Source: Epiperipatus broadwayi (taxonomy: Eukaryota; Onychophora; Udeonychophora; Euonychophora; Peripatidae). Taken from it: a DNA stretch of 64,000 bases. The stretch covers positions 744,001 through 808,000 of the forward strand of contig JAQFVV010012423.1 of assembly GCA_028023455.1 (NCBI GenBank), written 5' to 3'. Below the pieces are notes generated by a model that worked only from the letters and a program-made list of their open reading frames with translations, was not told the origin of the DNA and made no database searches. This document shows, one piece after another, positions 12,659 to 24,932 of the stretch. Each line of letters opens with the position of its first letter. The stretch's first letter is position 1. The position numbers and the translations under genes were made by a program.

Positions 12659-12803
12659 AGAATGTGATATGTTGAACTATTTCCATCATCTATAAGTGAA
12701 TGTTGAATGTATAGAAAATTTTAAACCTTATTTAAAGTTTAAAATTTTCTATACATTCAACAATCACTCATAAGATGATGGAAATAGTCCAACATATCAC
12801 ATC
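12659..12803. mobile_element. fold-back MITE family A, copy 1 (145-bp hairpin)
   Basis: Arms of about 70 bp pair almost perfectly. AGAATGTGATATGTTGAACT and ATTTCCATCATCTATAAGTG on the left are answered by AAGATGATGGAAATAGTCCA and ACATATCACATCT on the right. The shared core CTATTTCCATCATCTA also bounds the elements at 38973-39806 and 53190-53420. A segment CTGAAGGTTTGTGATGATGGTA lies just outside (12630-12651). The same segment sits just outside the other two copies, so the true element extends beyond the hairpin. Non-coding. Confidence 0.75.
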
Positions 12804-14069
12804 TGTTTGCTAATAAGTTACATTTACATTACTTTAATACATTACATTTAATCTTTAAACGTTTTTCATTTTATCAATGAAATTATATGTATGTATTTGA
12901 GTGACTTTATGTTTTTTTTAAATTTTTGAAATCCAAACAAAACTTTTGAACTCAGGTTTTCAGTTACTAATAGACTACCTGTGCTAACAACGATTTACAA
13001 GGCATTATATGAACCATTATTTTGTTATGAGTTTACTTTGAATGGATTTTCAAATAAATCAAATTTAAAACATCTCAAAATATTTCACAAAAAAAGATTA
13101 TATAATGCTCCATAAAATAGTAATAATCTGTGTTTCGAATTTTTTATTTTTATTAGTCTTTAATTAAAAACATTACTTTAATAATCAACTTTCATAAAAC
13201 ATTCCACTATAGAAATTTATTTAGAAAAAAATATATTCTTAAACACAATTATAAATAAAGCAACCGATTAAGCTGTGTTTACATTTCTAAACTATTTATT
13301 ACTTTGCCATCTTCAGTATTGACTCTTCACATTTTTGGAAAGCATAAAGCTATAATACTTTTTCCCCCTCTGTATATCGTTCATTGTTTATTTCGTTTAC
13401 TTTCAGATAATTTGGAAAATTTTGCCAAAACCTATAAAAAGTTTAAATTTTGTTTATTAGTTTTTTTTTAATGTATTTTTTATTATTATAATCAATAAAA
13501 TTATCATCATTAAAAACAAGTTATTGCATTTGTATTTTTTTTTAAATATTCTTTTAATTTAAAGTTTGCTTTGAAAGCATAAAAATAAATGATAATTAAA
13601 CTTTATGTTACTTCTTTTTCCTTCCGATCATTTAGCTATTTATTTAAATTATATATTTTTTCGATTTTCCAATTTCTTTTATATTATGCTCTATATTGCT
13701 GATTATTCTAGCTCTAATAATAGTTATAACCATGTGATACTTCGTAATCGTTAAATCAGCTTTGTTCATTAACTAATTAGTCACTCTAGAAAAGAGTTCT
13801 ACCTTGCTGTGATGAAGAAAAGTTTCAAATCCTTAGAGAAATTGTTTTTCCTTACTAGAATGAACAAACTTTTATAAGAACATATATCCCATGGAAGCAA
13901 TTTTTTTAAAAAAAAATATGCTGATAGGAGATCAGGAAATGATAAAAGACAATGACGAAGACATTTGTATAAAAGATTATTATAAATATGGAATAATGAA
14001 TATTACAAATTGTTTCAAATTTTTTAAACCTATATTAAAAATTATTTTATATACATGTATAGTCTATAT
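12804..14069. other. AT-rich intergenic DNA
   Basis: No gene. CpG dinucleotides are slightly more frequent at about 13250-13830 than in neighbouring DNA, without a coding frame. Confidence 0.45.
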
Positions 14070-16262
14070 GATTATCATCATCATCATTTTCAATCATTAT
14101 GAATCCATTGCAAGATAAAGGTTTCTTCAAGTTTAATCCGATTTCTCTAATCTTTAGTCTCATCTCTACATCATTCTAGCATACTTTCTTATTTCATACA
14201 TCTAACTCACATATAATCTCTTGCTAATTTTTTTTATAATCTCTTGGAAACCAATTGAAGATTTTATCTGATCATCTGTTATCACATCTAGCAGTAGGTT
14301 CAACTCAGCTCTACTTTAGTCTCTTAATTCTATAAATGATGTCAGTATACCTGGATTTTTTTCACCCATATTTTTCATTTTCAATCTCTCCTTATTATTC
14401 CTAACATGGATCTCTTCTTACTTTATTGAGTAATCTGAAATATATAATTTTTATTAAGCATTTAAGTCTTAAGATTCATAAGTAAAAACTGTCAAAACAC
14501 ATTTATTAAAAACCTTTTTTTATCAAATGCATAGGTTTATTTTCTTTTAATATCAAGTTATATCTAAGAATAGCATTTCAACCAATTTTAATTCTATGAT
14601 TAATTTCAGCCATTATGTTTTCATCAGTATTAATAATCTGACCAACATTTATTTATTGATCTGTCTATAACTTGTTTTAATACTTGGATGCAATCTATTG
14701 ACTAAAACCACTTTTAAATCCAGATTGTTCTTTTAGTTTGATTAAAATCCAAAGTTTGCTGTAGAGAAATTATTTTAGAAAAATCTTTGTATAGAACTGA
14801 TAAAAGACTCCTGTGTAGTATCTAATATATTTTTTATCATCTTTTTTAAATATGAATATTATTAGTGCAACAGATGTTTCATCATATGGTACATTTTTAT
14901 CATTTGGACATTTAGTGCAGAACTTTGCCAAATAATTTTTTTATTTGTACACACACTTATTTTTAAAGATAGTGATTATAATTTCATCATTACTTAGAGA
15001 TTTTCCCTTTTTCATTGATTTAATTACATCTCACTTTTTCATTTAAAATACTGGACATTTTAGATATTTTATTGCTATACAATTCTTAATAAAGCTCTTT
15101 CCTACATTTTATGAAGTCATCTCTTTTTTTAGTAGTAGTTACATTTTTTCTTCTTATTGCAGAAATAAGTTTTCTACTAAGACCAAGATATTAAATGTTT
15201 ATTATCTTTTATAGTTTTTCCTGGTACTTCACAATTATAGTTTTTATATCAGTATTAACATTTTTTTGTTGCATTTTGCAAAACTCTAGATATTCAATTC
15301 TTCTAAATGGTTCATATTAATATATTTTTATATTATTTATTTTCTTTATAAATTGTCTTATCTTAGTAGAAAATTTACTGGTCACTTGCTGGGTTTTGAT
15401 ACCATCCATTTTTGGTGCAATTATTAAAAATGTATCAATTATCTTCCTAATGATTTTATTCAAATCTGAATCATTTTCAAAACCTATGAATATTTTAAAA
15501 CAATTTGAAAGCTCTAATTTAAATTTACAGTAATGTTTCCAAAGATTAAGAATATCAACTATGAATATGGTTTTTTAAGAAATATTTTTTGCTTTTTATT
15601 AACATGTATTTTACATCTCGCTAATCAATGCGCCCCTTTCTGTATTGAATTTATGAAGAACATTCCACTTTTGTAATATATATTTTTTATTAGTCAAAAT
15701 GCAATTGAATTCTGCTGTATCTTTATTTGGATGCCTTCATATTCTTTTCTGTTTGCATTTTACTGCAACCTTGACAAGTTGATGTCCTTTTTCATTTTTA
15801 TCATCAAAAGCAAATTTATCCACAATACTTTCATCTTTTAAACATTTACCAATTTATGCATTAAAGAGTCCCACAACAATTCTAAAATATTTGATTTGAC
15901 CAAAAGTCTTATTTACAAATCCTCTTTTTTAACATGATGAAAACTTGTTGAGGCATAAACTTGAAGTATCTACATTTAATATTTTCCATTAAGTTGAATA
16001 AGCTATATTGTCATTCTGTCTGATATATAATCAATCTTGATAGTATACTTCTTCCATTTTTATTTATAATGAATCCAATTCCATTTGTTCTTTTGAACTA
16101 TAGTTTACATTCATTTTTAAAATCAATTATCCCTTCAGCTTTTCTTTCAACTTCACCAAAGCCAACAATGTCTCATTTAAAATTAGACAATTCTTCTTCC
16201 AATTCATGCAATCTTCCTTCATATGAGAGTTATTTGCAGTTGTAAGTATCTAAACAAAAGAT
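14070..16262 (-). mobile_element. decayed RTE-clade LINE (endonuclease + reverse transcriptase)
   Basis: Translating the minus strand across many stops and frameshifts gives the order expected of an RTE/BovB-type non-LTR retrotransposon. The AP endonuclease comes first: GRLHELEEELSNFK then DIVGFGEVERKAEGII (about 16128-16200), GIGFIINKNGRS, FDDKNEKGHQL (about 15776-15817), and FNCILTNKKYI with VLHKFNTE (about 15630-15715). Reverse-transcriptase pieces follow: LLSVLYKDFSKII (about 14769-14807), TLDFNQTKR (about 14718-14758) and EINHRIKIGWNA (about 14571-14608). The 3' end reads ETFILQWIHND (about 14092-14127), then TGA triplets (14071-14088) typical of RTE tails. The distance between the RT fingers and EINHRIKIG is far too short, so the catalytic palm with YADD has been deleted. 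It is inactive and old. The clade call rests on motif recognition, not a search. Confidence 0.85.
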
Positions 16263-18964
16263 CATTATCAAATAAAAGCATAGATTACAATAAAAAGATT
16301 CACAGAAGTATCTGCTTTTGGTTACTAAACATTGCATTGGCTAGCAATTTTTCAGCCTCCTAAGAATAAGGGCTATAATTTTGTTTTGTATATCATGATT
16401 GTAAATATCTACTTTAAAAAAAAAGTTCATTTATGCACATATTTCTTCTTTCTTCAAATAAATTCAATTAATATTTCAATTTAAAAACTACCAGACAACT
16501 GAGAAGATCATGATTTTTTTATTATTATCTGAAACTCATTATGCTTGGTAATGTGTGGTAGTGAGCAGTCCATCCATGTTTGTATATTATATGAATAATC
16601 ATACAATAATAACTGCAACAACAAGAATGTATGAGTGGGCAGTAGAGATTTGCTGCTCTCAGTTTCTTTAAGACCTCAAAGAAGAATTGAATAGTCTTAT
16701 TTTAATTATCAATAAATTCCATTCTACAATTATGTATACTTAATATCAGTTAATAGAAATAATATGAAAAAACAGTTTGCTATTTACATATAGAGAATAT
16801 TTTGATCTATTTTGGGACCTTAAAGAAATGGAAGTGCATATTTCTAACATCACTTTATATGTTCTTGTTGTAGCTATTATTATCATTTTGATAATTCATA
16901 TGCTATTTACTATTGTGCATTATCCATAATAATGAGTTTACTGGATTTTACTTATAAGTAATTAATAAAATAAGAGAGACAATTTTGATTTTGATTAGCT
17001 TAGAAAGTGATTTATTTATAACATCATATTGACAGTTAAAATTCATGATTATGTGAACATTCACCTTTGATCATTAATAATTTATAACAACATTTTTACA
17101 TAATAACGACACATCTAATACTTTACTAGTTATTTTAATTTTTACTTAGTTTATGAAATAACATGATTAAAGTGTTATGCATATCAATGCTCGTTGCTAA
17201 TTGTGTATTGAGAAGTTCAGATGTTCTGTACAAAAATAATTAGTAAGAAAAATTAATATTATATGAAAAACCTTTAACAAATAAATTTTAAGTGTTTTCA
17301 TTGTCATCTCTATTCTTTAATAAAAACAATTCATACCAACACACACAAACAAATAGTATTTTAACTGATCATATAATAGACTAATTAATCCAGAGTTAAT
17401 ATTTTCACAAATGTAAGTGGTTAGAAATCATGTAACATTTATTACAAAAGATAGTCAGTAGGCATGTAAACATGTTATAATAAAACTATTTATATCAAAA
17501 TATAAACTATTATGACATTTATGGTTTTGATCTTAGATTTAAAAAATGCCAACAAGCTATAGAATACTAAAGATTCTTATTCAGTTGATAAAAATATTAA
17601 AAATATTTATCACTCAGATAAAAAAAAGTTAAATCCTATTTTCATTAACTTAAGTTGGTATAAATAGAACTGAACATTAAATACATAAATTAATTGAATG
17701 ATCAATCATTTAGGAAATCATGTCTTAATCTTGTGCAGAAATGATAACTGAATTTTAATATACAAACCATTGACTCACAAACCCTTCATTATACTAATGA
17801 AGTAAATGTCACAAGACAAAACCAACAAATTATAGATGCTTTTTTGTGTTGCAATGTGTAATGTAATTTTATTCTCTACTATTTGTGTTTGTATTGCTTA
17901 AATTTTTTTCATGTTAGTTTTATAAGAAAAATAAAATCAGTAAAAGATGAAAATGTCTTTGCTCTTTTATAACCAAAACATAATTACACTTTTATCTTTT
18001 TTATTACAATGATATATATATATATATAATTATTGTTTGCACAGTCAAATACCAATATATCCATAATTGAATGTTTTGCAGCTCGAGAGTTTGCATGAAG
18101 GTTCACATGATCTTATAATGCTGGAAGAATCAAAATTGAACTGAGAATTGTGAATTTTGGCCTGTAGAGACTGCTACTCTAAATAGACTTTCCAGGATAT
18201 AAGATTAAAGTGATTTTTATATTTTAGATGTTTAGTTGTAAATCATATTAGTGGTTTCTAAAATGATTTTAACAAACCAGGCCTCCTTAGTTAAGCCAAT
18301 TCTGAATTACATAGCTAGTTTTGTATTTATTGATGAACATCATAAAAACTTATTGTATTTTTTATTAATTTACTTTAGTAGTTATTAATCTTTCTTTATT
18401 AAGTTAAAAATTATATTTTACTTAACCTTATATTCAGATTTCAAATGTAATGAAATTTAAATATATCTAAATTATTACTTATATAGGTGTATGATGAATT
18501 CTATTTTAATTATTCAACTTACTTTGCAATCTTATACTTCCTAAAAAATATGTTCAATCTTTCTTATATTTAAACATATGGTTGCAGACATTGGGAAAAC
18601 CTCATACTAATTATCAAAATATGTTCTCAAATAACAGATGTTTAAATATCATTTTAAATTGGAAACTGTGTGTAAATATAAACAAAGTTTTCTGATTAGA
18701 AATCATATATAAATTTATACAGCACTTCACCAAATCTGCAATAGCCATATCCACAATTTTAGTTACTGAGGGATCAAAAAAAAAGTCTTAATAAAAAAAA
18801 AAATCCACATTTTATTTTATAGTGCATATGCAGTATGTATGTACACTTACACATGCATGTGTTAAGCATTTTAAACATGTATACAAAATATGTGCATACA
18901 GGTTAAAAACACACAACACACATTCATGTACATATATGAGATAAAAATGCACCATGTAATATAC
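16263..18964. other. AT-rich intergenic DNA
   Basis: A patch at about 16500-16690 and another at about 18060-18200 are less AT-rich but unrecognised. No supported gene. Confidence 0.45.
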
Positions 18965-19849
18965 TGCAATAGTATTCATAAATAAGCATTTATTTTTATA
19001 GCGTCTGTATACAATTGTAATTACATTTGAATATCGGCCTTTCAAGCCAATTGTGCAAACGCTTTGCGAGTGTTAAATAATAAATGAATACCCTCTGACC
19101 AATACAAGATATAGAATTTATGCAGGAATAAAAAGAATCCCTCTTATTCCTATGACTCAAATATTTATATATGAGCAAATCTGAAGTAATGGAACAGAAG
19201 GTGTGACAATAGAACGGTCACTTTAAATTACTATATACAATGTCTGAATGAATGACGCCGATGAAATTTTCTAGAATTTACTAAACGTCATTCCAACTGA
19301 AACTTAATCATATATATAAATAAGCATTTATTTTTATAGCGTCTGTATACAATTGTAATTACATTCGAATATCAGCCTTTCAAGCCAATTGTGCAAACGC
19401 TTTGCGAATGTTAAATAATAAATGAATACCCTCTGACCAATACAAGATATAGAATTTATGCAGGAATAAAAAGAATCCCTCTTATTTGAATGTAATTACA
19501 ATTGTATACAGACGCTATAAAAATAAATGCTTATTTATATATATATGATTAAGTTTCAGTTGGAATGACGTTTAGTAAATTCTAAAAAATTTCATCGGCG
19601 TCATTCATTCAGACATTGTATATAGTAATTTAAAGTGACCGTTCTATTGTCACACCTTCTGTGCCAATACTTCAGATTTGCTCATATATAAATATTTGAG
19701 TTGTAGGAATAAGAGGGATTCTTTTTATTCCTGCATAAATTCTATATCTTGTATTGGTCAGAGGGTATTCATTTATTATTTAACACTCGCAAAGCGTTTG
19801 CACAATTGGCTTGAAAGGCCGATATTTGAATGTAAATGCAATAGTATTC
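18965..19849. mobile_element. composite fold-back element flanked by 13-bp direct repeats
   Basis: TGCAATAGTATTC occurs at 18965-18977 and again at 19837-19849, as expected of a target-site duplication. Between them, block A (AAATAAGCATTTATTTTTAT, AGCGTCTGTATACAATTG, GGCCTTTCAAGCCAATTGTG and on to CCCTCTTATT) is followed by block B (about 19155-19315, with GACAATAGAACGGTCAC and AATGACGCCGATGAAAT). A second block A follows (about 19317-19484). The order then reverses: a short inverted piece of A, inverted B, and inverted A ending at about 19836. The layout is A-B-A then a'-B'-A'. The paired 60-codon open frames in the two arms are mirror images of a non-coding repeat and match no protein I know. 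The superfamily is unknown. Confidence 0.75.
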
Positions 19850-22800
19850 GCAAATTTTAATTTCTGCATTAACAGATTCCAAACTATTGTGGGTGTAAGA
19901 GGATAGGGAGAGATAATGTAATAAAAATGATGGTATTTTATTTACAGCTAGTAAGTTTAAAAAAATGTATAAATTGTCATTGTTTTAAATTTTATAAAGT
20001 TTAAAATGTTAACTGCTTCAAATTCATCTGTAAATTAATAAATATGTGCAATAATTATTTATTACAAAATGTAAAGTCGATAAATATATATTAGTACAAG
20101 ATAAGTTTTATTTTTAAGATATTTTAGTAAGTGCCCCGATGTTGTTAAATGAATACTAACATTGTTTTTATTTATTTTGCATGAGAAAATAAAAAAATAG
20201 TTTTAAAAATTATTGAAAAAAAGTGATCATGACACACATAATACTGTAATAACAGTATAAAGTATGACATATGCAAATGTACACATTTTTTTGTAAATTT
20301 TTGTTAAGCATATTGCAGTTCAAAGAGTAAATGGGAAGTAAGTAAATCTCACATACATAAAAATTATCTATCAGAAAAGTGATTGCAATATCACATGAAC
20401 TATTTTTAATAGATGTTGTTTATTTCACAAGATTTGAAACAAAAGTAGCTGCATCATGTTTAGATACATTCTATTAAGAAATAATGTAAATCAAGGAATT
20501 TTAAAATATGCATTACTAGAATGATGATGATTATCCTGTACATCAACATTGAGATGACCACTTAATTTATAGAGAATTTCTATTTTTGATTTTGTTTAAA
20601 AGTAATTTTATCATGTCTTTAAATGTAGAAAATATTGCTCTGTAGATATTGGCAAGTGAAATATTACATGATTCCCAACACCATGTAGCCATTTTTTATT
20701 CTGAGAACCTAGGACTTTGCTGTTGCTTTGTTCCACAATACTACTAAAGTTTACATTAATAATTTTATTTGTATTTTTAGAATTCACAGTTTTCAATCAA
20801 GAATTCATCAAAATGCAAAATGGCTTCCTTGAGAAGGCAGTTTGTTTCATAAGATAAATATGTTATTTGCACTGTGGGATATAGGAAGGTTACTCTCCAT
20901 TTCCACCCCTTTCTACATATTATGTATTTATGGGATATTTCCAATTCTTATAGTAATCTTTAAGGAATAAAGATTAAACAGGTTGTCAACTTTTAGAATG
21001 GATGAATTTAAACCATTTTTAATTTGTTTTGTTTCACTAAAATAGTTCATCATTAGCTGTTAAACTGCAAATTCTGAATCATTTCCTCCATAACCATCAT
21101 AAACTAAATCTAATCACTTTTGAAATCCACATTTCTATAATTGAATGTTATTGTATTTCAATTTAAAATTTAAGGAAAGCTAAATGGAGTAAAATATACT
21201 GCATATCTTGAACAGAATATTTACAGAATCTTTCCAATTACCTCTTACTATGATAGGTTTAATACATCCATAACAAAGCTTTTTCATGCATATAAAAATC
21301 CATTCATTCTAGGTTAGAATAAAACAAACAATGCTTTTTACAGCTAAATTTTAACTACCAAACTTATAATTATGCTTAAAAAAATGATCATCTAAAAGTT
21401 TTTTAAATTTTTAAATCTTGGAAAACCATTAATTTACTTTACAAAATACTCTTCCATAAAAATACTCATGTGACATCAAATGTTAATCATAGTAAATATA
21501 AATTTTACAAAATGTTCTATCATAGCATTTATGTTCTCTAATTTACTTTATTTTGTATATTCACAAGTGATATTCCATGAATAGAATGCAGGAAATTCAT
21601 TTATGATAATGTCATCACTTTGATTTTACAAAAGAGATTATTTTCTGAAAATAGAAAAGTCTGAAAAACATTTCATAATTTTAATATATATATATTTGCA
21701 AAATTAGACTAAAAAAAATTTACCCCATGCTAACTTATTTTCTTTATTTATTTAAGATTAAATTTAAATTCATTTTTAGAGATAATCTTTTTGTAAATAT
21801 AATTAGCACTACTTGGTATTGTGATGATGTACTTTATGGACTAGTTTCCTGAACATTAGCATATTCTCCTGGTGAATAGTATTTCCTTAATAGAGAAAGG
21901 CTCCCCACACTATTTTTTAGCATCTATTTAAAAGTATATAATCATTAGAAATATTACTAGCATGCAAGTCTATTCTATTCCATTGACTTTTTTTAATAGA
22001 TATTCCTTCACCAAATAATTGCGGAAAAGTCATCTATCAAAAAAAAAGTATGAAACTCTTAAGTAAATCTAATTTGCCAATAATTAATACAGTTTCACCA
22101 CTTAAGACTCATCTCAAATCAAGATTTTTTTTTCTAAAAGATGTTATGACTGATGGATTAAAGTGTAAACAAATGGAATTCTTATAATGTACCAGATAAA
22201 GTTTTTTCCAAATTCAACAATAAAGCCAGTTACAGTTAATGTTATTAACTATTACTGGAATCCTATTAATATATTTAAGACAACTCATGGTTGTTGCACT
22301 CATATACTTTATGAATGGAATTTAACAACTACTGATCTATATAAATGTGGACAATAAAAATTACAAACTACATAAGTAATAAGATTCAAATGTATAACTA
22401 TACTAGCATAATTAAATAAACTTAACAAAGTCATTAATAGATCTATCTTTTGACTGGAATCTTTATAAGTTCTTTAGTGATATTTTATTAATAATTAAGC
22501 TGTTTAAAAATTCATCATATTAAATAAACAATAATAAATGGTAAGCTATTAAGGGCACCTCTAATTGATTAAGAGCAGCAAATAAGAATGATCTCAGATG
22601 TGCAGATTAAACTGCAAAATTTTAATCTTCACTTTATTTATATATGTGGTTTAAGAGTAATAAAATATGCTTATTTTCAGTTAATATTTTTATGTTGTTT
22701 CTTAGCTAAATATTTTTTGAAAGATTTTTAATAATTCAGAGATGGTGTGAAAAATGACTCGCCAATTCTTTTCAGTCAGCATTACTATTTAGGTCACTTT

Positions 22801-24593
22801 AATGTTAATTATCACATAAACTTTTGCTTTTCAAGCAATTATTCTTAAAAATGCAATTTTAACAGTTTCAACCTCAACTCATTACTAATAGAAATTTGGT
22901 AGTTTGAAAAAGTTAGGATTATGTCAAAAAGAATTTTATGTTGTGATTAAATATATAAATAATTTATATGCTTAAATAAAAAATCTAAATTTACTGTCTG
23001 TAATATCTAGAATAGATACAAAATAAAAGCTGCTGTAAGAGAGAAGTAGTGGTCCAAATGACTTTAAAATAACGGTAAAAAGTTTTAAGTAAAAATTAAA
23101 TTAAAAATTATTTTAATGTACATATAGTAAAAAACTAATACAAGCATCTTATTAATTCGATACTCATACTAAAGATTGTTCTCCATTATTGGTTGTCAAC
23201 CTATGGTCTGTATGTTACTATATCTATGTAGTCTTCACAGAGGATTCACAAAGATTTGAAAAAATATTATGTGCTTTTATAGCTAAAATAAAAAAAAGGA
23301 TATATAAAATGAAATCTTTTTTTCCTTTTGTATAAAACTTAATTTTCTAATCTACTACTTTTATTAAAAAGATAGCAAAAATCATGTCCAGATGTAAGCT
23401 TTGAATAAATGTATGATTTATTTTAAAAGAAGAAATCTATTAAAACTCCCCTTCTTTGAATAAAAATTGTATACCAAAAGGAAGTAACACTTTCTATTTT
23501 TTAATCATAAATTCCTATATGCTACTAAAAAGTTTAACAAATATTAAATAATAATTAATTTTATAAAAAATATATACTTATTTCTTTAGCATTTAAACAA
23601 TTAATACAATGGTAATTTTAAAAAAAAAACAAATATTTACCAATAGTTTTAACTCACTGGCTTTAATAGCTTATTAAGCATTTTTATATTGATATAGCAT
23701 AGTAATGAATAATAAAAAATATTTACATTTTTTTTAAAAATGCAGGCCAGATTATTTTGTAATTACTTTGTACCTTTCCTTCTTATTTCCAGAAATATTC
23801 TATAAGATTTAATTTAAAATTAAAGTTAGCATTAAAATTGTCTAGGGGAGAGGAAAATCAAAATCATGAAAAAAAAAATAGAGGTGTTGGATTAAGAAAA
23901 GAAAAGCATAATGCTCACATTAATTAGGTATACTATTTTGCAAATATGTCCTGAATTGTATATTTCTCTATTCTCAGATGTATGTAATAACTTATTTACT
24001 TTACAATTATCACTATTTATACATGTGTATATTCAAAATTAAGTATAAAAAAATATTTAAATAAATTGTAGCTTTAAATGAATTTGTCAGGAAGAAATTG
24101 CTGAATTTTTGTTAACCATATTGGTATGCAACTGTTTATAACATAAATTGCAGTACTTATAAATACTGTGCTTAAAATATAAATTTAGTTAATTTTAAAT
24201 AGTTTTGGTTTTTTAAATGGAAATATTAATAGAACTATTTAATCAATATTACAAAATCTCACTACAATTTAATTATATTTTCAAAATGAATATATATTTT
24301 AATACTTTTATATTAGCATTATTTTTTTTCATATAACTTTGATTTTTTGCTTAAGATTAATTACTTTATATTTTATTTGTAAATGTAAACGTGATATTTT
24401 AGATGCTTTTACAAATGGACTGGTGAAAAAAATTGTAACCTATATACATTCATATTTTTTTGCATGAAACATTTATCAAAATTTTAACTTTCAAATTTTT
24501 GTACTGTTTGCAAACTAGTTTTTTTCCCCTATATTCATATATGAATATTCAAAAATATATTTTTTACTTTACTTATGTACAAATGTTTTGCTA
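19850..24593. other. long intergenic stretch, no supported gene
   Basis: The part at about 20600-22450 is less homopolymeric than average. On the minus strand it gives several interrupted 30-60-codon frames, for example 20611-20796 with GSQNKKWLHGVGNHVIFHL. It could be a heavily decayed coding element, but I do not recognise a family. The rest is AT-rich with short A/T runs. Confidence 0.35.
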
Positions 24594-24669
24594 GCTCTAT
24601 ATATAACATTTGTAAATAGAAAGTTTATTAAATTAGGTCATGTGACATCTGACTTTTTTTTGTAATTCT
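24594..24669 (+). repeat. dispersed repeat family D, copy 1
   Basis: CTATATATAACATTTGTAA, then TTAAATTAGGTCATGTGACA and TGACTT, recurs at 56635-56706 with few changes. It is a short non-coding dispersed repeat. Confidence 0.6.
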
Positions 24670-24812
24670 TATGTACAAAAACTTTTTTATTTTATTTCTA
24701 AAATATAATTAAAATGACAGAAATATTCTTTAAAGCATTTTTAATGTAATTAATTAATTACCCTTTGTAGTTTAACAAAATGGTAAAATAGTAATCTCAA
24801 GAACTAAAAGTC
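24670..24812. other. AT-rich spacer ending in SINE target site
   Basis: AT-rich. The last 14 bases (24799-24812, AAGAACTAAAAGTC) are the left target-site duplication of the following SINE. Confidence 0.7.
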
Positions 24813-24918
24813 ATCATTTGTAAGCCGGGAGATCATCACAGCCACCTTGCAAGCAAGTAGTTGGTTGCAGATGGTTGTGGGTTCGCGTCTCGGCCAGTGC
24901 TATGACATATGAAAAAAA
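24813..24918 (+). mobile_element. tRNA-derived SINE, family 1, copy 2, with 14-bp TSD
   Basis: Same family as 3537-3639: CACCTTGCAAGCAAGTAGTT then GGTTGCAGA, B box GGTTCGCGTCTCGG, then GTGCTATGACATATG and an A-rich tail. The insertion is exactly bracketed by AAGAACTAAAAGTC at 24799-24812 and 24919-24932. This fits LINE-style target-primed retrotransposition and fixes the full element at about 106 bp. The A-box region has two or three substitutions relative to copy 1. Confidence 0.9.
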
Positions 24919-24932
24919 AAGAACTAAAAGTC

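Noticed and set aside
13891-14118. 75-codon plus-strand frame
   Set aside because: It lies partly over the 3' end of the RTE LINE, which reads on the opposite strand.
18996-19860. Two nearly identical 60-codon frames, one per strand, that look like a conserved protein
   Set aside because: They are the two arms of the fold-back element. Similarity is explained by the inverted repeat, and there is no known domain.
20611-20796. 61-codon minus-strand frame as a gene
   Set aside because: No recognisable motif, flanking frames are broken, and no promoter or splice evidence. It could be a relic, so I note it only in the region entry.
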